From: Desulfobacteraceae bacterium | GTDB taxonomy: Bacteria > Desulfobacterota > Desulfobacteria > Desulfobacterales > Desulfosalsimonadaceae | Direction of reading: 5' to 3' | Assembly: GCA_011389605.1 (NCBI GenBank) | Contig: JAABTZ010000019.1 | Span: forward strand, 1 to 15,119 | Length of the DNA: 15,119 bases | Shown here: in pieces, positions 5,378 through 12,277 of the stretch | How positions within the stretch are numbered: the stretch's first letter is position 1 | Layout of the letters: the number at the start of each line of letters is the position of its first letter | The notes under the pieces: generated by a model | The model's input: the letters and a program-made list of their open reading frames with translations, nothing else | Told to the model about the DNA's origin: nothing | Databases searched by the model: none | Program-made: the position numbers and the translations under genes

Positions 5378-7189
5378 TTATTTGACCCCAGATAATGTAT
5401 CAAGCATCTCATCGGCGTCAACAAAGCCTGTTATGCGATCAGCCTCACTGCCGCCGGAATCCATTAGAATTATCGTGGGCACCCCCAGAACACCGAAGCG
5501 TTTGCCAACCTTCCGGGCTTCCTGGTTGGAGGCAAGGGTGAGATCAATCTGAAAGACCTGAAAATTTTCAAGTGCTTCCTGTACCCTTTTGCTTGAAAAG
5601 GTTATTTTGTCAAGTTCCTTGCAGGGAATACACCAGTCTGCATGAAACACCATAATCATTTTCTGCTGATTTGCCAGAGCCTTCTGGTAAGCAGGTTCGG
5701 AAAATGGGGGCCATTGGGCTTTCTGGCTTTCTGAAGGAACCAGGCAGAATATGGAAAGTCCCAGTACGACAAGAGATATTCCGATCTTAAGGCGTTTAAA
5801 TATGGTGACTGCATTTCCGGCACGGTCAAAAAACAGGGCATAACAAGCAGCCAAAATTCCGAAAACGGGAAGGGCAAACTCCCGAAAAGCTGCGGGCAGA
5901 AGCGGGGTGGCAAAATAGACCGCCATGGCAAGCAAAATCAAACCAAAAATATGTTTTACCCCTTCCATCCATTCCCCGGATCGGGGAAGATTTTTTATCT
6001 TGCCGGCAAAAAGGGCTAAAAGCAGATAGGGGCTGCCCAGCCCCAGGGCAAGGAAGAAAAACAAAAGAAATCCGTAAACCGGATCACCCACTGCGGCCAC
6101 ATAAGCCACAAGGCCTAAAACAAGAGGGCCGATGCATGGGGCCGCAATTATACCCATTGTAAGGCCCATCAGCAGCGCCCCGATGATACCGGTTCGTGAC
6201 CCGGAAGCCCGGGCCACCCAGCTGTCAGGAAGCCTGAAGTCATATACTCCAAACATGCCAAATGCCAGGAATACAAAAACAGCTGCAATTGCAGCGATGA
6301 CGGCAGGCTGCTGGAGCAGTCCGCCGAAAAATGCACCTGACATGGCGCTGACCACCCCAATTATCGAATAGGTCACGGCCATGCCGATGACATACAAAAG
6401 GCCAAGGGCAAAGAGCCTCCAGGTGCGTCCTTCGCTTTGGGCCCCGAAGTAGCTTATTGTAATTGGAATGATAGGATAAACACATGGAGTCAGGTTCAGC
6501 CCCAGGCCTCCGAGAAATACCAGCAAAAGGCTTACAGCAAGCCCGGAAGCAGCGATACGGGAAAAAAGGCCTTTGTCGGCATCCTGGCTGTCATCAAAAT
6601 CTGCAATCACATGGCCGTCTGACAGTGGCCGGACACCGGAATTATCAGATTGCTTGGCTGTTATAGGTGTTGGGTTGGTGATTTTTATTTTTAAATCTGC
6701 CGTGCCCGCTGCAGGAGCCGAACATGCTGAATCCGTGCATGCCTGGTATGTAAGTTCCAGAGGAATTACATAATTTCCGGGCCCGGCTTGATGTTGCATT
6801 GCAATGGTGCCGGAGATGTAAAAAGTGTTTTCAAAAACACTCACAGGTTTATCGGAAAAAGCAAAGTGATATTGCCTGGGAGCGGGGTATGAGATATTTT
6901 CCAGGGCAAACAGCTCCTGATATCCCGCCAATGATAATCGGGAGGCTATCAAGTAGTCTTCGTTGGGTAAATGGGAGTGAATATGCCACTTATCGGCCAC
7001 TTCCACTTTCACGACAATGTCAATCTTCTGGCCGGGCTCAGAAATTTCGGTTGAAGAGCTGTAAGCCGTCATTGTCAGAAGATCGTCTCCGGCCAAAGCC
7101 GGGGTGATTGCCGGGGCGACCCAGATGTAAATTATGGCCGCTGCCAGGAAAAAAAGTTTTTGATTTTTGAAGGTATAGAATGATTTCAT
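5378..7189 (-). CDS. dsbD: Thiol:disulfide interchange protein DsbD
   Basis: The protein has 603 residues from the ATG at 7189. It carries electrons from cytoplasmic thioredoxin across the inner membrane to periplasmic thiols. All three parts are present. A signal peptide (cleavage after ALA at 33) is followed by the periplasmic alpha domain with Cys151 and Cys156 (QACTDSAC). A CcdA-like membrane domain of about eight helices (215-485) holds Cys236 (NLTPCVYP) and Cys352 (IAAPCIGP). A C-terminal thioredoxin domain has ADWCIPC (Cys520, Cys523) and cis-Pro571. The same frame extends ten codons upstream to a GTG at 7219, but the ATG gives a more normal signal peptide. Neither start has a clear ribosome binding site, so the true start is less certain than the identity. 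The exported thioredoxin-like gene follows 36 bp downstream. Confidence 0.93.
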   Translation of the reverse strand: MKSFYTFKNQKLFFLAAAIIYIWVAPAITPALAGDDLLTMTAYSSSTEISEPGQKIDIVVKVEVADKWHIHSHLPNEDYLIASRLSLAGYQELFALENISYPAPRQYHFAFSDKPVSVFENTFYISGTIAMQHQAGPGNYVIPLELTYQACTDSACSAPAAGTADLKIKITNPTPITAKQSDNSGVRPLSDGHVIADFDDSQDADKGLFSRIAASGLAVSLLLVFLGGLGLNLTPCVYPIIPITISYFGAQSEGRTWRLFALGLLYVIGMAVTYSIIGVVSAMSGAFFGGLLQQPAVIAAIAAVFVFLAFGMFGVYDFRLPDSWVARASGSRTGIIGALLMGLTMGIIAAPCIGPLVLGLVAYVAAVGDPVYGFLLFFFLALGLGSPYLLLALFAGKIKNLPRSGEWMEGVKHIFGLILLAMAVYFATPLLPAAFREFALPVFGILAACYALFFDRAGNAVTIFKRLKIGISLVVLGLSIFCLVPSESQKAQWPPFSEPAYQKALANQQKMIMVFHADWCIPCKELDKITFSSKRVQEALENFQVFQIDLTLASNQEARKVGKRFGVLGVPTIILMDSGGSEADRITGFVDADEMLDTLSGVK

Positions 7190-7196
7190 GTTAAAA

Positions 7197-7230
7197 AAAA
7201 TATTTAAAATTTGAAACACTTAGTTTGCTT
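7197..7230 (+). repeat. AT-rich dispersed repeat, copy 2
   Basis: AAAATATTTAAAATTTGAAA followed by CACTTAGTTTGCTT lies directly upstream of the dsbD ATG, on the opposite strand to the gene. It shares AAAATTTGAAACA exactly with the nrdG leader at 841-877 and the AAAATATTT start with 64-107. A further relative lies at 7337-7367 in the same gap. Confidence 0.4.
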
Positions 7231-7336
7231 GGCAGTCAAAAGTTCATTCACAACAACTTGTATTTATTGAATATTCTTTCGCTTCAGAGCTTTTAGGATG
7301 CAAGCTGTCTTAACTTCTTGATTTTTAATTCTTTGC

Positions 7337-7367
7337 TTAAAATTTAAAACTCTTAAGTTAGTTTGGA
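7337..7367 (+). repeat. AT-rich dispersed repeat, copy 3
   Basis: TTAAAATTTAAAACTCTTAA followed by GTTAGTTTGG resembles the copy at 7197-7230 in the same orientation about 140 bp away (shared AAAATTT.AAAC.CTTA..TTTGG pattern with small gaps). The two copies bracket the proC-dsbD intergenic region, in which I see no gene or clear terminator. Confidence 0.3.
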
Positions 7368-7398
7368 TGGAATTTAATAAAGGGAGAAAATCAACTGG

Positions 7399-8268
7399 TT
7401 ATAAGTCGTTTTGCGTCCGGCTAAGCTGCCGGGATCGTTTTGCAGCTGCCATAACCGCGGAGATAAGCGTTTGTTTGACCTGGTGTTTATCCAAAACGCT
7501 GATGGCAGCCTCTGTGGTTCCGCCCGGGGATGTGACGTTTTTGCGCAAGGTTTCAGGATCCATGTTCTGGGACCGAATCAATGCCATGGCTCCGGAAATT
7601 GCACTTTGTGCAAGTTCCGTGCTGTCTTCTGCGGACAGATCAAGCCGGCGCCCTGCTTCCACCATGGCTTCAAGCAGATAAAAGGCGTAGGCCGGCCCTG
7701 AACCCGACAGGGCGGTTACGGCGTCCATCTGGTCTTCTTTGACCACCCTGGCCTTTCCCATGGCTTCGAGTATCGTGCGTACTGAATTTAAATCATCGGG
7801 CTTTGCAAATTCATTGGCGCATAACCCTGACATGCCGGCACCTGCAAGTGCAGGTGTATTAGGCATGACCCTGAGCACAGGCATCTGTTTTTTTTCACTT
7901 TCTGTTTTTTTCTCATATATAACCGCTTCAAGACGGGCCATGGGGATTCCAGCGGCAATGGAGATAAACAGGCGCCTGGCAGGACAAAGGTCAAAAGCGC
8001 CTGCCAGGGATAATTGTTTTAAAACTTCATCTATGATCTGGGGCTTTACCGCAAAAACCACCATGCCAGAACCTGATACAAGCTGGGCGTTGTCTTTTGC
8101 GGCAATGACCCCCCATGAGGCTTGGATCTGCGTCCGGGCAGCTGATGACGGATCGCTTATCATGATGTTTTCGGCAGGAGCAAGGCCTGCACGGATAATT
8201 GCCCCGATCATGGCCCCGGCCATGTTGCCGGCCCCTATGAAACCGATTTTATGATTGATTTGGTTCAT
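7399..8268 (-). CDS. proC: Pyrroline-5-carboxylate reductase
   Basis: This 289-residue cytoplasmic enzyme catalyses the last step of proline synthesis, reducing pyrroline-5-carboxylate with NAD(P)H. The N-terminal dinucleotide-binding motif GFIGAGNMAGAM is at residues 8-19. The FAVKPQ segment and the C-terminal signatures ALSGSGPAYAFYLLEAM and VTSPGGTTEAAI are all typical of ProC, and the length is close to the usual 265-280. The ATG has GGAG about 12 bases upstream. It is divergent from yggT, which in many bacteria lies just downstream of proC on the same strand. The 210-bp gap to dsbD suggests separate transcription. Confidence 0.95.
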   Translation of the reverse strand: MNQINHKIGFIGAGNMAGAMIGAIIRAGLAPAENIMISDPSSAARTQIQASWGVIAAKDNAQLVSGSGMVVFAVKPQIIDEVLKQLSLAGAFDLCPARRLFISIAAGIPMARLEAVIYEKKTESEKKQMPVLRVMPNTPALAGAGMSGLCANEFAKPDDLNSVRTILEAMGKARVVKEDQMDAVTALSGSGPAYAFYLLEAMVEAGRRLDLSAEDSTELAQSAISGAMALIRSQNMDPETLRKNVTSPGGTTEAAISVLDKHQVKQTLISAVMAAAKRSRQLSRTQNDL

Positions 8269-8338
8269 GTTGTTTTTATTTCTCCGAGTCCATCAAGTTT
8301 TTTGTAAAATCAGAAAGTTATTTTTTTGTTGCTTTGCG

Positions 8339-8344
8339 ATTATA
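8339..8344 (-). promoter_or_regulatory. Possible -10 box of the proC promoter
   Basis: The minus strand reads TATAAT, a perfect -10 hexamer, which would place the transcript start about 64 nt before the proC ATG. The best -35 candidate 18 bp upstream is TTTCCC, a poor match that falls inside the dispersed repeat at 8356-8457. A role for the repeat in this promoter is only a possibility. Confidence 0.3.
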
Positions 8345-8355
8345 TCAGTTTTAGA

Positions 8356-8457
8356 ACTTCCAGGGAAATCCCTTTTTTGTGCTCTAATGAAATTGCACTT
8401 TGTTGCCCTGACGGCGGCGTGGAAAAGCGGGTTTCCAAGCGAAAATTAAGCCTCCGG
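8356..8457 (+). repeat. Dispersed element, copy 3 (5' part only)
   Basis: The segment ACTTCCAGGGAAATCCC, a T-run, GCTCTAATGAAATTGCAC and TTTGTTGCCCTGACGG matches 3447-3510 base for base over long stretches. From ATTGCACTTTGTTGCCCTGA through GGCGTGGAAAAGCGGGT to TTAAGCCTCC it also matches the element at 881-1130. Similarity stops near 8457, so the right half is missing or diverged. As with copy 2, it lies upstream of a minus-strand gene and points away from it. Confidence 0.65.
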
Positions 8458-8503
8458 TTTTATGCATATATAAAAGGGATCTGCCGGGTTGTCAATAATG
8501 TAA

Positions 8504-8517
8504 GCTTTCCGGAAAGC
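8504..8517. promoter_or_regulatory. Perfect 14-bp palindrome upstream of yggT
   Basis: GCTTTCCGGAAAGC is its own reverse complement and ends 2 bp before a possible -35 hexamer at 8520. The position and perfect dyad symmetry suit a binding site for a dimeric regulator, but no regulator is known and chance cannot be excluded. Confidence 0.35.
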
Positions 8518-8519
8518 AC

Positions 8520-8548
8520 TTGACGAATCGTGTAGAAATATTTAAAAC
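8520..8548 (+). promoter_or_regulatory. Possible promoter of the yggT-pilT operon
   Basis: TTGACG (8520-8525) and TAAAAC (8543-8548) are spaced by 17 bp. The -35 is a five-of-six match and the -10 four of six, about 80 bp before the yggT ATG. The -10 falls inside the inverted repeat at 8531-8581. Confidence 0.3.
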
Positions 8549-8581
8549 TTAATCTGAACGTTTCAGATTTTTAAATATTTT
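8531..8581. repeat. AT-rich inverted repeat, also copy 4 of the AT-rich family
   Basis: AATCTGAA (8551-8558) and TTCAGATT (8562-8569) form an 8-bp stem around a 3-base loop. Outside it, AAATATTTAAAA (8536-8547) pairs with TTTTTAAATATTT (8568-8580) apart from an extra few bases. On the minus strand it reads AAAATATTTAAAAATCTGAA then ACGTTCAGATT, aligning with the repeat at 64-107. It lies 45 bp before yggT and could be an operator or an RNA hairpin. Confidence 0.5.
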
Positions 8582-8625
8582 GTTCTATATTAACAAAAAA
8601 AATATCACTTTAAAGCGGGCGACAG

Positions 8626-8922
8626 ATGTTTATTCTCGGCAATTTTCTTCTGGGGCTGGCCAAAATTCTTCAAATAGGCCTGACGGTATATATGTGGATC
8701 ATCATTGCCCAGGCGGTTCTTTCCTGGGTCAATCCGGATCCCTACAACCCTATTGTGCGATTTATCCGGCAGGTGACAGATCCGGTTTTGTTTCAGATCA
8801 GACGACGTATTCCCACTGTTTTTGGCGGCATTGATTTTTCTCCCATAATTGTGCTGCTGGCCATTATTTTTCTTCAGGAGTTTCTTGTCAAAAGTCTGAT
8901 TCAGCTTGGACGGATGATGTAG
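8626..8922 (+). CDS. yggT: YggT family membrane protein
   Basis: This 98-residue protein has two hydrophobic regions (about 3-33 and 68-90) separated by a conserved loop with SWVNPDPYNPIVRFIRQVTDPVL. That loop, with its NPxNP-like and DPxL elements, is the hallmark of YggT proteins. YggT proteins sit in the inner membrane; roles in osmotic response and in placing the division or photosynthetic apparatus have been suggested, but the molecular function is unsettled. yggT often follows proC. Here the two genes are divergent and 357 bp apart, and yggT is instead the first gene of a plus-strand group with pilT starting 37 bp downstream. The ribosome binding site is weak. Confidence 0.9.
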   Translation: MFILGNFLLGLAKILQIGLTVYMWIIIAQAVLSWVNPDPYNPIVRFIRQVTDPVLFQIRRRIPTVFGGIDFSPIIVLLAIIFLQEFLVKSLIQLGRMM

Positions 8923-8959
8923 AATGCCATAATCAACCCAAACGAAATCGGGAGAGTGC

Positions 8960-10042
8960 ATGGCTAAGATCGATGCGTTTTTCAAGCTTATGAACGACCA
9001 GGGAGCCTCTGATCTGCACCTGGCAGCCGGACAGCAGCCGGCCCTGCGCATCAGGGGTGAAATTGAGCGGGTAAAATACAAACCGCTGACCAATGATGAA
9101 CTGCGCAGCATGGTCTATGAAATCACTTCTGAAGACAAGATCAAGATTTTTGAAGAAACCGGTGATATCGATTTTGGGTATGAAATTCCGGGCCTGGCAC
9201 GGTACCGGGCCAACATGTTCATGCAGCGAAACGGCGTGGGTGCGGTTTTCCGCCAGATCCCGACCAATATCATGACTGTTGAACAGCTTGGCCTGCCCTC
9301 GGTGGTGGCAAGACTGGCCGGTCTTCCCCGGGGACTTGTTATTATCACCGGCCCCACGGGAAGCGGCAAATCCACCACTCTGGCAGCCATAATCGACGAA
9401 GCCAACAGACTGCGCAAGGACCACATAATCACCATCGAAGATCCCATTGAGTTTGTGCATGAAAGCAAGGGCTGTATAATTAATCAGCGGGAGGTGGGCC
9501 AGCATACCAGGACATTCAGCGCCGCCCTTCGCGGAGCCCTGCGCGAAGACCCTGATGTAATTCTGGTGGGGGAAATGAGGGATCTGGAAACCATTTCACT
9601 GGCCATAGAGGCTGCTTCAACGGGCCATCTGGTTTTTGCCACCTTGCATACTTCAAGCGCCATGAAAACCGTGGACCGTATCGTGGAAGTCTTTCCTGCA
9701 CACCAGCAGCCTCAGATCCGCTCCACTTTGTCTGACGGCATCCGTGCTGTTCTGGCCCAGGTGCTGTTTAAACGAATTGACCGTAAAGGCAGGTGCCCTG
9801 CACTGGAAGTCCTGATTGCCACCCCCGCGGTCAGAAATCTTATTCGCGAGGCCAAGACCCATCAGCTGGCTTCCTCCATGCAGACCGGTAAAAAGTACGG
9901 TATGCAGATTTTAGACGATGCAATCATGGAATTGTATAATAAAGGATGGATAAACGGCGAGGACGCATATGCCAAATCCAATGAAAAATCCCGCTTCCGG
10001 CCTTTGCTGAAAAATCCTCCCGCCGATTTTACAGAGGCCTGA
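8960..10042 (+). CDS. pilT: Type IV pilus retraction ATPase PilT
   Basis: This 360-residue protein is the hexameric cytoplasmic motor that depolymerises type IV pili, driving twitching and DNA uptake. The N-terminal domain carries SDLHL (17-21). The RecA-like domain shows the Walker A motif GPTGSGKST (131-139), the Asp box ITIEDPIEF (157-165), the Walker B ILVGEMRD (201-208) and the His box GHLVFATLHT (222-231). AVRNLIREAKTHQL (290-303) is the PilT-specific AIRNLIRE element needed for retraction. GGGAGA lies before the ATG. A second ATPase of the same family follows after 57 bp. No pilin or assembly ATPase gene is in the window. Confidence 0.95.
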   Translation: MAKIDAFFKLMNDQGASDLHLAAGQQPALRIRGEIERVKYKPLTNDELRSMVYEITSEDKIKIFEETGDIDFGYEIPGLARYRANMFMQRNGVGAVFRQIPTNIMTVEQLGLPSVVARLAGLPRGLVIITGPTGSGKSTTLAAIIDEANRLRKDHIITIEDPIEFVHESKGCIINQREVGQHTRTFSAALRGALREDPDVILVGEMRDLETISLAIEAASTGHLVFATLHTSSAMKTVDRIVEVFPAHQQPQIRSTLSDGIRAVLAQVLFKRIDRKGRCPALEVLIATPAVRNLIREAKTHQLASSMQTGKKYGMQILDDAIMELYNKGWINGEDAYAKSNEKSRFRPLLKNPPADFTEA

Positions 10043-10105
10043 AGCCCGGATAGGCCGGTTTTAATCCGGTATTTTGGCGTAAATCCAACTACAGAGGAAA
10101 TGGGC

Positions 10106-11269
10106 ATGCGAAAGCCGGAATTGGATCACATCCTTACAACAATGCTCGACTCACACCAGAGCGTCTCGGATTTGAACTTTACCGTTGGAAAACCCCTTCA
10201 GGTTGAATCCTACGGAGAGTTGGTGCCCGTGGAGATGAAGCCGCACCTCAGACAGCTCACCCCGTTTCAAACCGAAATGGTGGCGTTAAATCTCATCGGC
10301 AACAATCGGCGGCTGATTGAAACCCTTATCAGGCAGGGTTCCTGTGATCTTTCCTATTCTTTGCCCGGAAAAGCCAGGTTCAGAGTCAATGTGTTTTGTC
10401 AGTCGGGCAATTATTCCGTTGTGCTGCGGCAATTGGAAACACGCGTGCCAACCATCCAGGAAATGGCCCTGCCCCGCCCGTTTTATGATATAGCCCAGGA
10501 GAGAAACGGCATCGTGTTTGTAACCGGTGCCACGGGCACGGGAAAAACAACATCTCTTGCATCCATGCTGGAGGATATCAACAAAAACAAGTCAGTTCAT
10601 GTCATTACCCTGGAAGATCCCATTGAATACGTTCATTCCCACAAAAAAGCCACGTTTAATCAGCGGGAACTGGGAAAGGATTTTGACACTTTTGCCCATG
10701 GTCTGCGTGCGGCCCTGCGCCAGGCGCCCAAGGTGATTCTGGTTGGCGAAATGCGAGACCGTGAAACCGTGGAAATCGGCCTGACCGCTGCTGAAACCGG
10801 GCATCTGGTTTTGACCACCCTGCATACCGTCGACGCCGGTCAGACCGTTAACCGGATACTTGGCATGTTTAGCACCGAAGAGGAAAACCAGATGCGAATC
10901 CGCCTGGCAGATACCCTGCGTTGGATAGTTTGCCAGCGCCTGCTGCCAAAGATGGGAGGCGGCCGTGTGGCGGCTTTTGAAATTTTGCGTACAAGCCTGC
11001 GGGTAAAGGACTCTATTTTAAACGGAGAGGCTGAGGGAAAGACCTTCTACGATATCATGGAAACCGGCACGGCTTTTGGCATGACCACTTTTGACAATTA
11101 TATAGTCAGGCTTTTTGAAAAGAGTCTGGTCACGGAAAAAACAGCCCTCTCATATGCTTCCCGCAGGTCTGTGGTCGGCCGGGGCATTGACCAGGTTAAA
11201 AGCTCCCGGGGCGAGGCCACAAGTGATATTGAAAGCCTTGAAATTGACATGGGATATAACCGGCAGTAA
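10106..11269 (+). CDS. PilT/PilU-type type IV pilus ATPase (second paralogue)
   Basis: This 387-residue protein has the full catalytic set of a PilT-like motor: Walker A GATGTGKTT (141-149), Asp box ITLEDPIEY (167-175), Walker B ILVGEMRD (211-218) and His box GHLVLTTLHT (232-241). It differs from the first copy in having SDLNF where PilT has SDLHL, and DSILNGEAEGKTF where PilT has AVRNLIREAKTHQ. It also has an extra C-terminal tail of about 40 residues. These differences fit a PilU-like accessory motor or the PilT2 type of deltaproteobacteria. An ATG at 10100 is in frame, but GAGGA at 10094-10098 is 7 bases from 10106 and only 1 from 10100, so the second start is preferred. The gene is probably in one transcript with pilT. 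Confidence 0.88.
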   Translation: MRKPELDHILTTMLDSHQSVSDLNFTVGKPLQVESYGELVPVEMKPHLRQLTPFQTEMVALNLIGNNRRLIETLIRQGSCDLSYSLPGKARFRVNVFCQSGNYSVVLRQLETRVPTIQEMALPRPFYDIAQERNGIVFVTGATGTGKTTSLASMLEDINKNKSVHVITLEDPIEYVHSHKKATFNQRELGKDFDTFAHGLRAALRQAPKVILVGEMRDRETVEIGLTAAETGHLVLTTLHTVDAGQTVNRILGMFSTEEENQMRIRLADTLRWIVCQRLLPKMGGGRVAAFEILRTSLRVKDSILNGEAEGKTFYDIMETGTAFGMTTFDNYIVRLFEKSLVTEKTALSYASRRSVVGRGIDQVKSSRGEATSDIESLEIDMGYNRQ

Positions 11270-11349
11270 TCAGGCGTTGGGGTATAAGCAGACAGAGTCT
11301 GCCAGACTTGTAAAACATCTTGGCCGCACCAGCGGCAAGGACGGCAAAC

Positions 11350-12039
11350 ATGGAAATCACCTGCGGCAATTGCGATAAAATGATTCAGATACCGGACGAA
11401 AAAATCCCGGAAAACAAGAGTTTTTCCTTTCGGTGTCCGGCCTGCAGGAACAAGGTAGTCGTAAGTGCTGATTCCCGTCCCCCCTCAGCAGCCGAATCCC
11501 GGGAAAACACCGGCCCGGACAATACTGATGAATACGGGCCCGAGGCTTTTGCCGTTTCCGGCGAGGACTATGATGCCAGCGAAAAGCCCTTTGATTTTCT
11601 TGAGGAAGAGGGCCGTACGGCCATGGTGCTGGAAGATAATTCCGAGATAGCCGCCCATGTTAAAAATGTACTGGGGATCATGGATTATCACGTTACAGTG
11701 GCTGAGAGCGTACGGGATGCCCTGCGAAAGATGAAATACCACCAGTTTGATTTGATAGTGTTAAATGAAACTTTTGACAGCAGCAGCCCGGATGCCAATG
11801 GGGTCTTGATCTATCTGCAGCGCATGTTAATGGACTTGCGCCGTTACATATTTGTGGCCATGCTCACGGAGCGTTATGCTACAATGGATCGCATGGCAGC
11901 TTTTTTGAAAAGCGTTAATATGGTGATTCATTTAAAGGATATTGAGAACCTGGACCGAATCCTGCCCCGTGCTGTAAATGAAAATGAGCTGTTTTATGCG
12001 GTTTACAGGGAAAGCCTGAAAAAAGCTGAACAGTATTGA
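11350..12039 (+). CDS. Zinc-ribbon plus pseudo-receiver protein
   Basis: The 229-residue protein begins with an MJ0042-type zinc ribbon (ITCGNC at 3-8 and FRCPAC at 28-33; Cys5, Cys8, Cys29, Cys32). A 50-residue acidic linker leads to a domain that aligns with response-regulator receivers from about residue 90: AMVLEDNSEI (acidic pair Glu95-Asp96), FDLIVLNETF, VAMLTERYA (Thr173) and IHLKDI (Lys196). The residue at the phospho-acceptor place is Asn139 instead of Asp, so ordinary phosphorylation is unlikely. A TTG at 11320 would extend it, but AAGGA 8 bases before 11350 supports this ATG. Its position after the two pilus motors suggests a role in pilus control, which is an inference. The stop codon lies in an element-end-like repeat. 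Confidence 0.75.
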   Translation: MEITCGNCDKMIQIPDEKIPENKSFSFRCPACRNKVVVSADSRPPSAAESRENTGPDNTDEYGPEAFAVSGEDYDASEKPFDFLEEEGRTAMVLEDNSEIAAHVKNVLGIMDYHVTVAESVRDALRKMKYHQFDLIVLNETFDSSSPDANGVLIYLQRMLMDLRRYIFVAMLTERYATMDRMAAFLKSVNMVIHLKDIENLDRILPRAVNENELFYAVYRESLKKAEQY

Positions 12040-12060
12040 TGGCACCGTAAAAGCCCAATA
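12037..12060 (+). repeat. Element-terminus-like sequence over a stop codon
   Basis: TGATGGCACCGTAAAA is identical over 16 bases to the left end of the element at 881-1130, and is followed by GCCCAATATCTG. Its first three bases are the TGA stop codon of the pseudo-receiver gene. No element body follows, since the next gene starts at 12100; it may be a remnant end or a member of another family with the same ends. Confidence 0.55.
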
Positions 12061-12099
12061 TCTGCGTTAGGCGCAATTTAGGAAAAAGAAAAACACCTT

Positions 12100-12267
12100 A
12101 TGACAGAAAAAGATAAGACGCCTGTATATACATGTACCGAATACCGTATGGAAATGATCCTGCTGGCTCTTGAAAAGAGGCTGGCCCGGCCGGATTTGAG
12201 CAAGGCGGAGAAACAATCCATAAAAGCTGAAATCAATCGGCTTAAAGTGCAGATGGATATGGAGTAA
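12100..12267 (+). CDS. Small conserved-looking helical protein, 55 residues
   Basis: The frame starts at ATG 12100 and ends at TAA 12265-12267. The protein starts MTEKDKTPVYTCTEYRMEMI and ends AEINRLKVQMDME. It is rich in charged residues with regular leucine and isoleucine spacing (ILLALEKRL, IKAEINRLKVQM), so it probably forms a two-helix hairpin or short coiled coil, with a PDLSKAEKQS turn between. It resembles, from memory, small YR-ME-LL..L..RL type hypothetical proteins of deltaproteobacteria; I cannot confirm this by search. It ends 10 bp from the convergent coaX stop codon. The ribosome binding site is weak (AGGA, 16 bases upstream). Confidence 0.65.
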   Translation: MTEKDKTPVYTCTEYRMEMILLALEKRLARPDLSKAEKQSIKAEINRLKVQMDME

Positions 12268-12277
12268 ACCTGGTGGG

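Larger units (their letters stand above)
8269..8625. other. proC-yggT divergent intergenic region (357 bp)
   Basis: The gap contains, from left to right, a possible proC -10 box (8339-8344), a partial copy of the dispersed element (8356-8457), a 14-bp perfect palindrome (8504-8517), a possible yggT promoter (8520-8548) and a larger AT-rich inverted repeat (8531-8581). Short reading frames here run through the repeat copy and have no ribosome binding sites or family resemblance, so I see no gene. Confidence 0.6.

Noticed and set aside
8255..8523. Two 64-65 residue plus-strand frames upstream of yggT
   Set aside because: They run through the dispersed repeat copy and the proC leader, with no ribosome binding site and no conserved-looking segment.
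8605..9505. Long minus-strand frames (168 and 190 residues) opposite yggT and pilT
   Set aside because: Shadows of well-supported genes; the pilT frame has all motifs, and the opposite frames have none.
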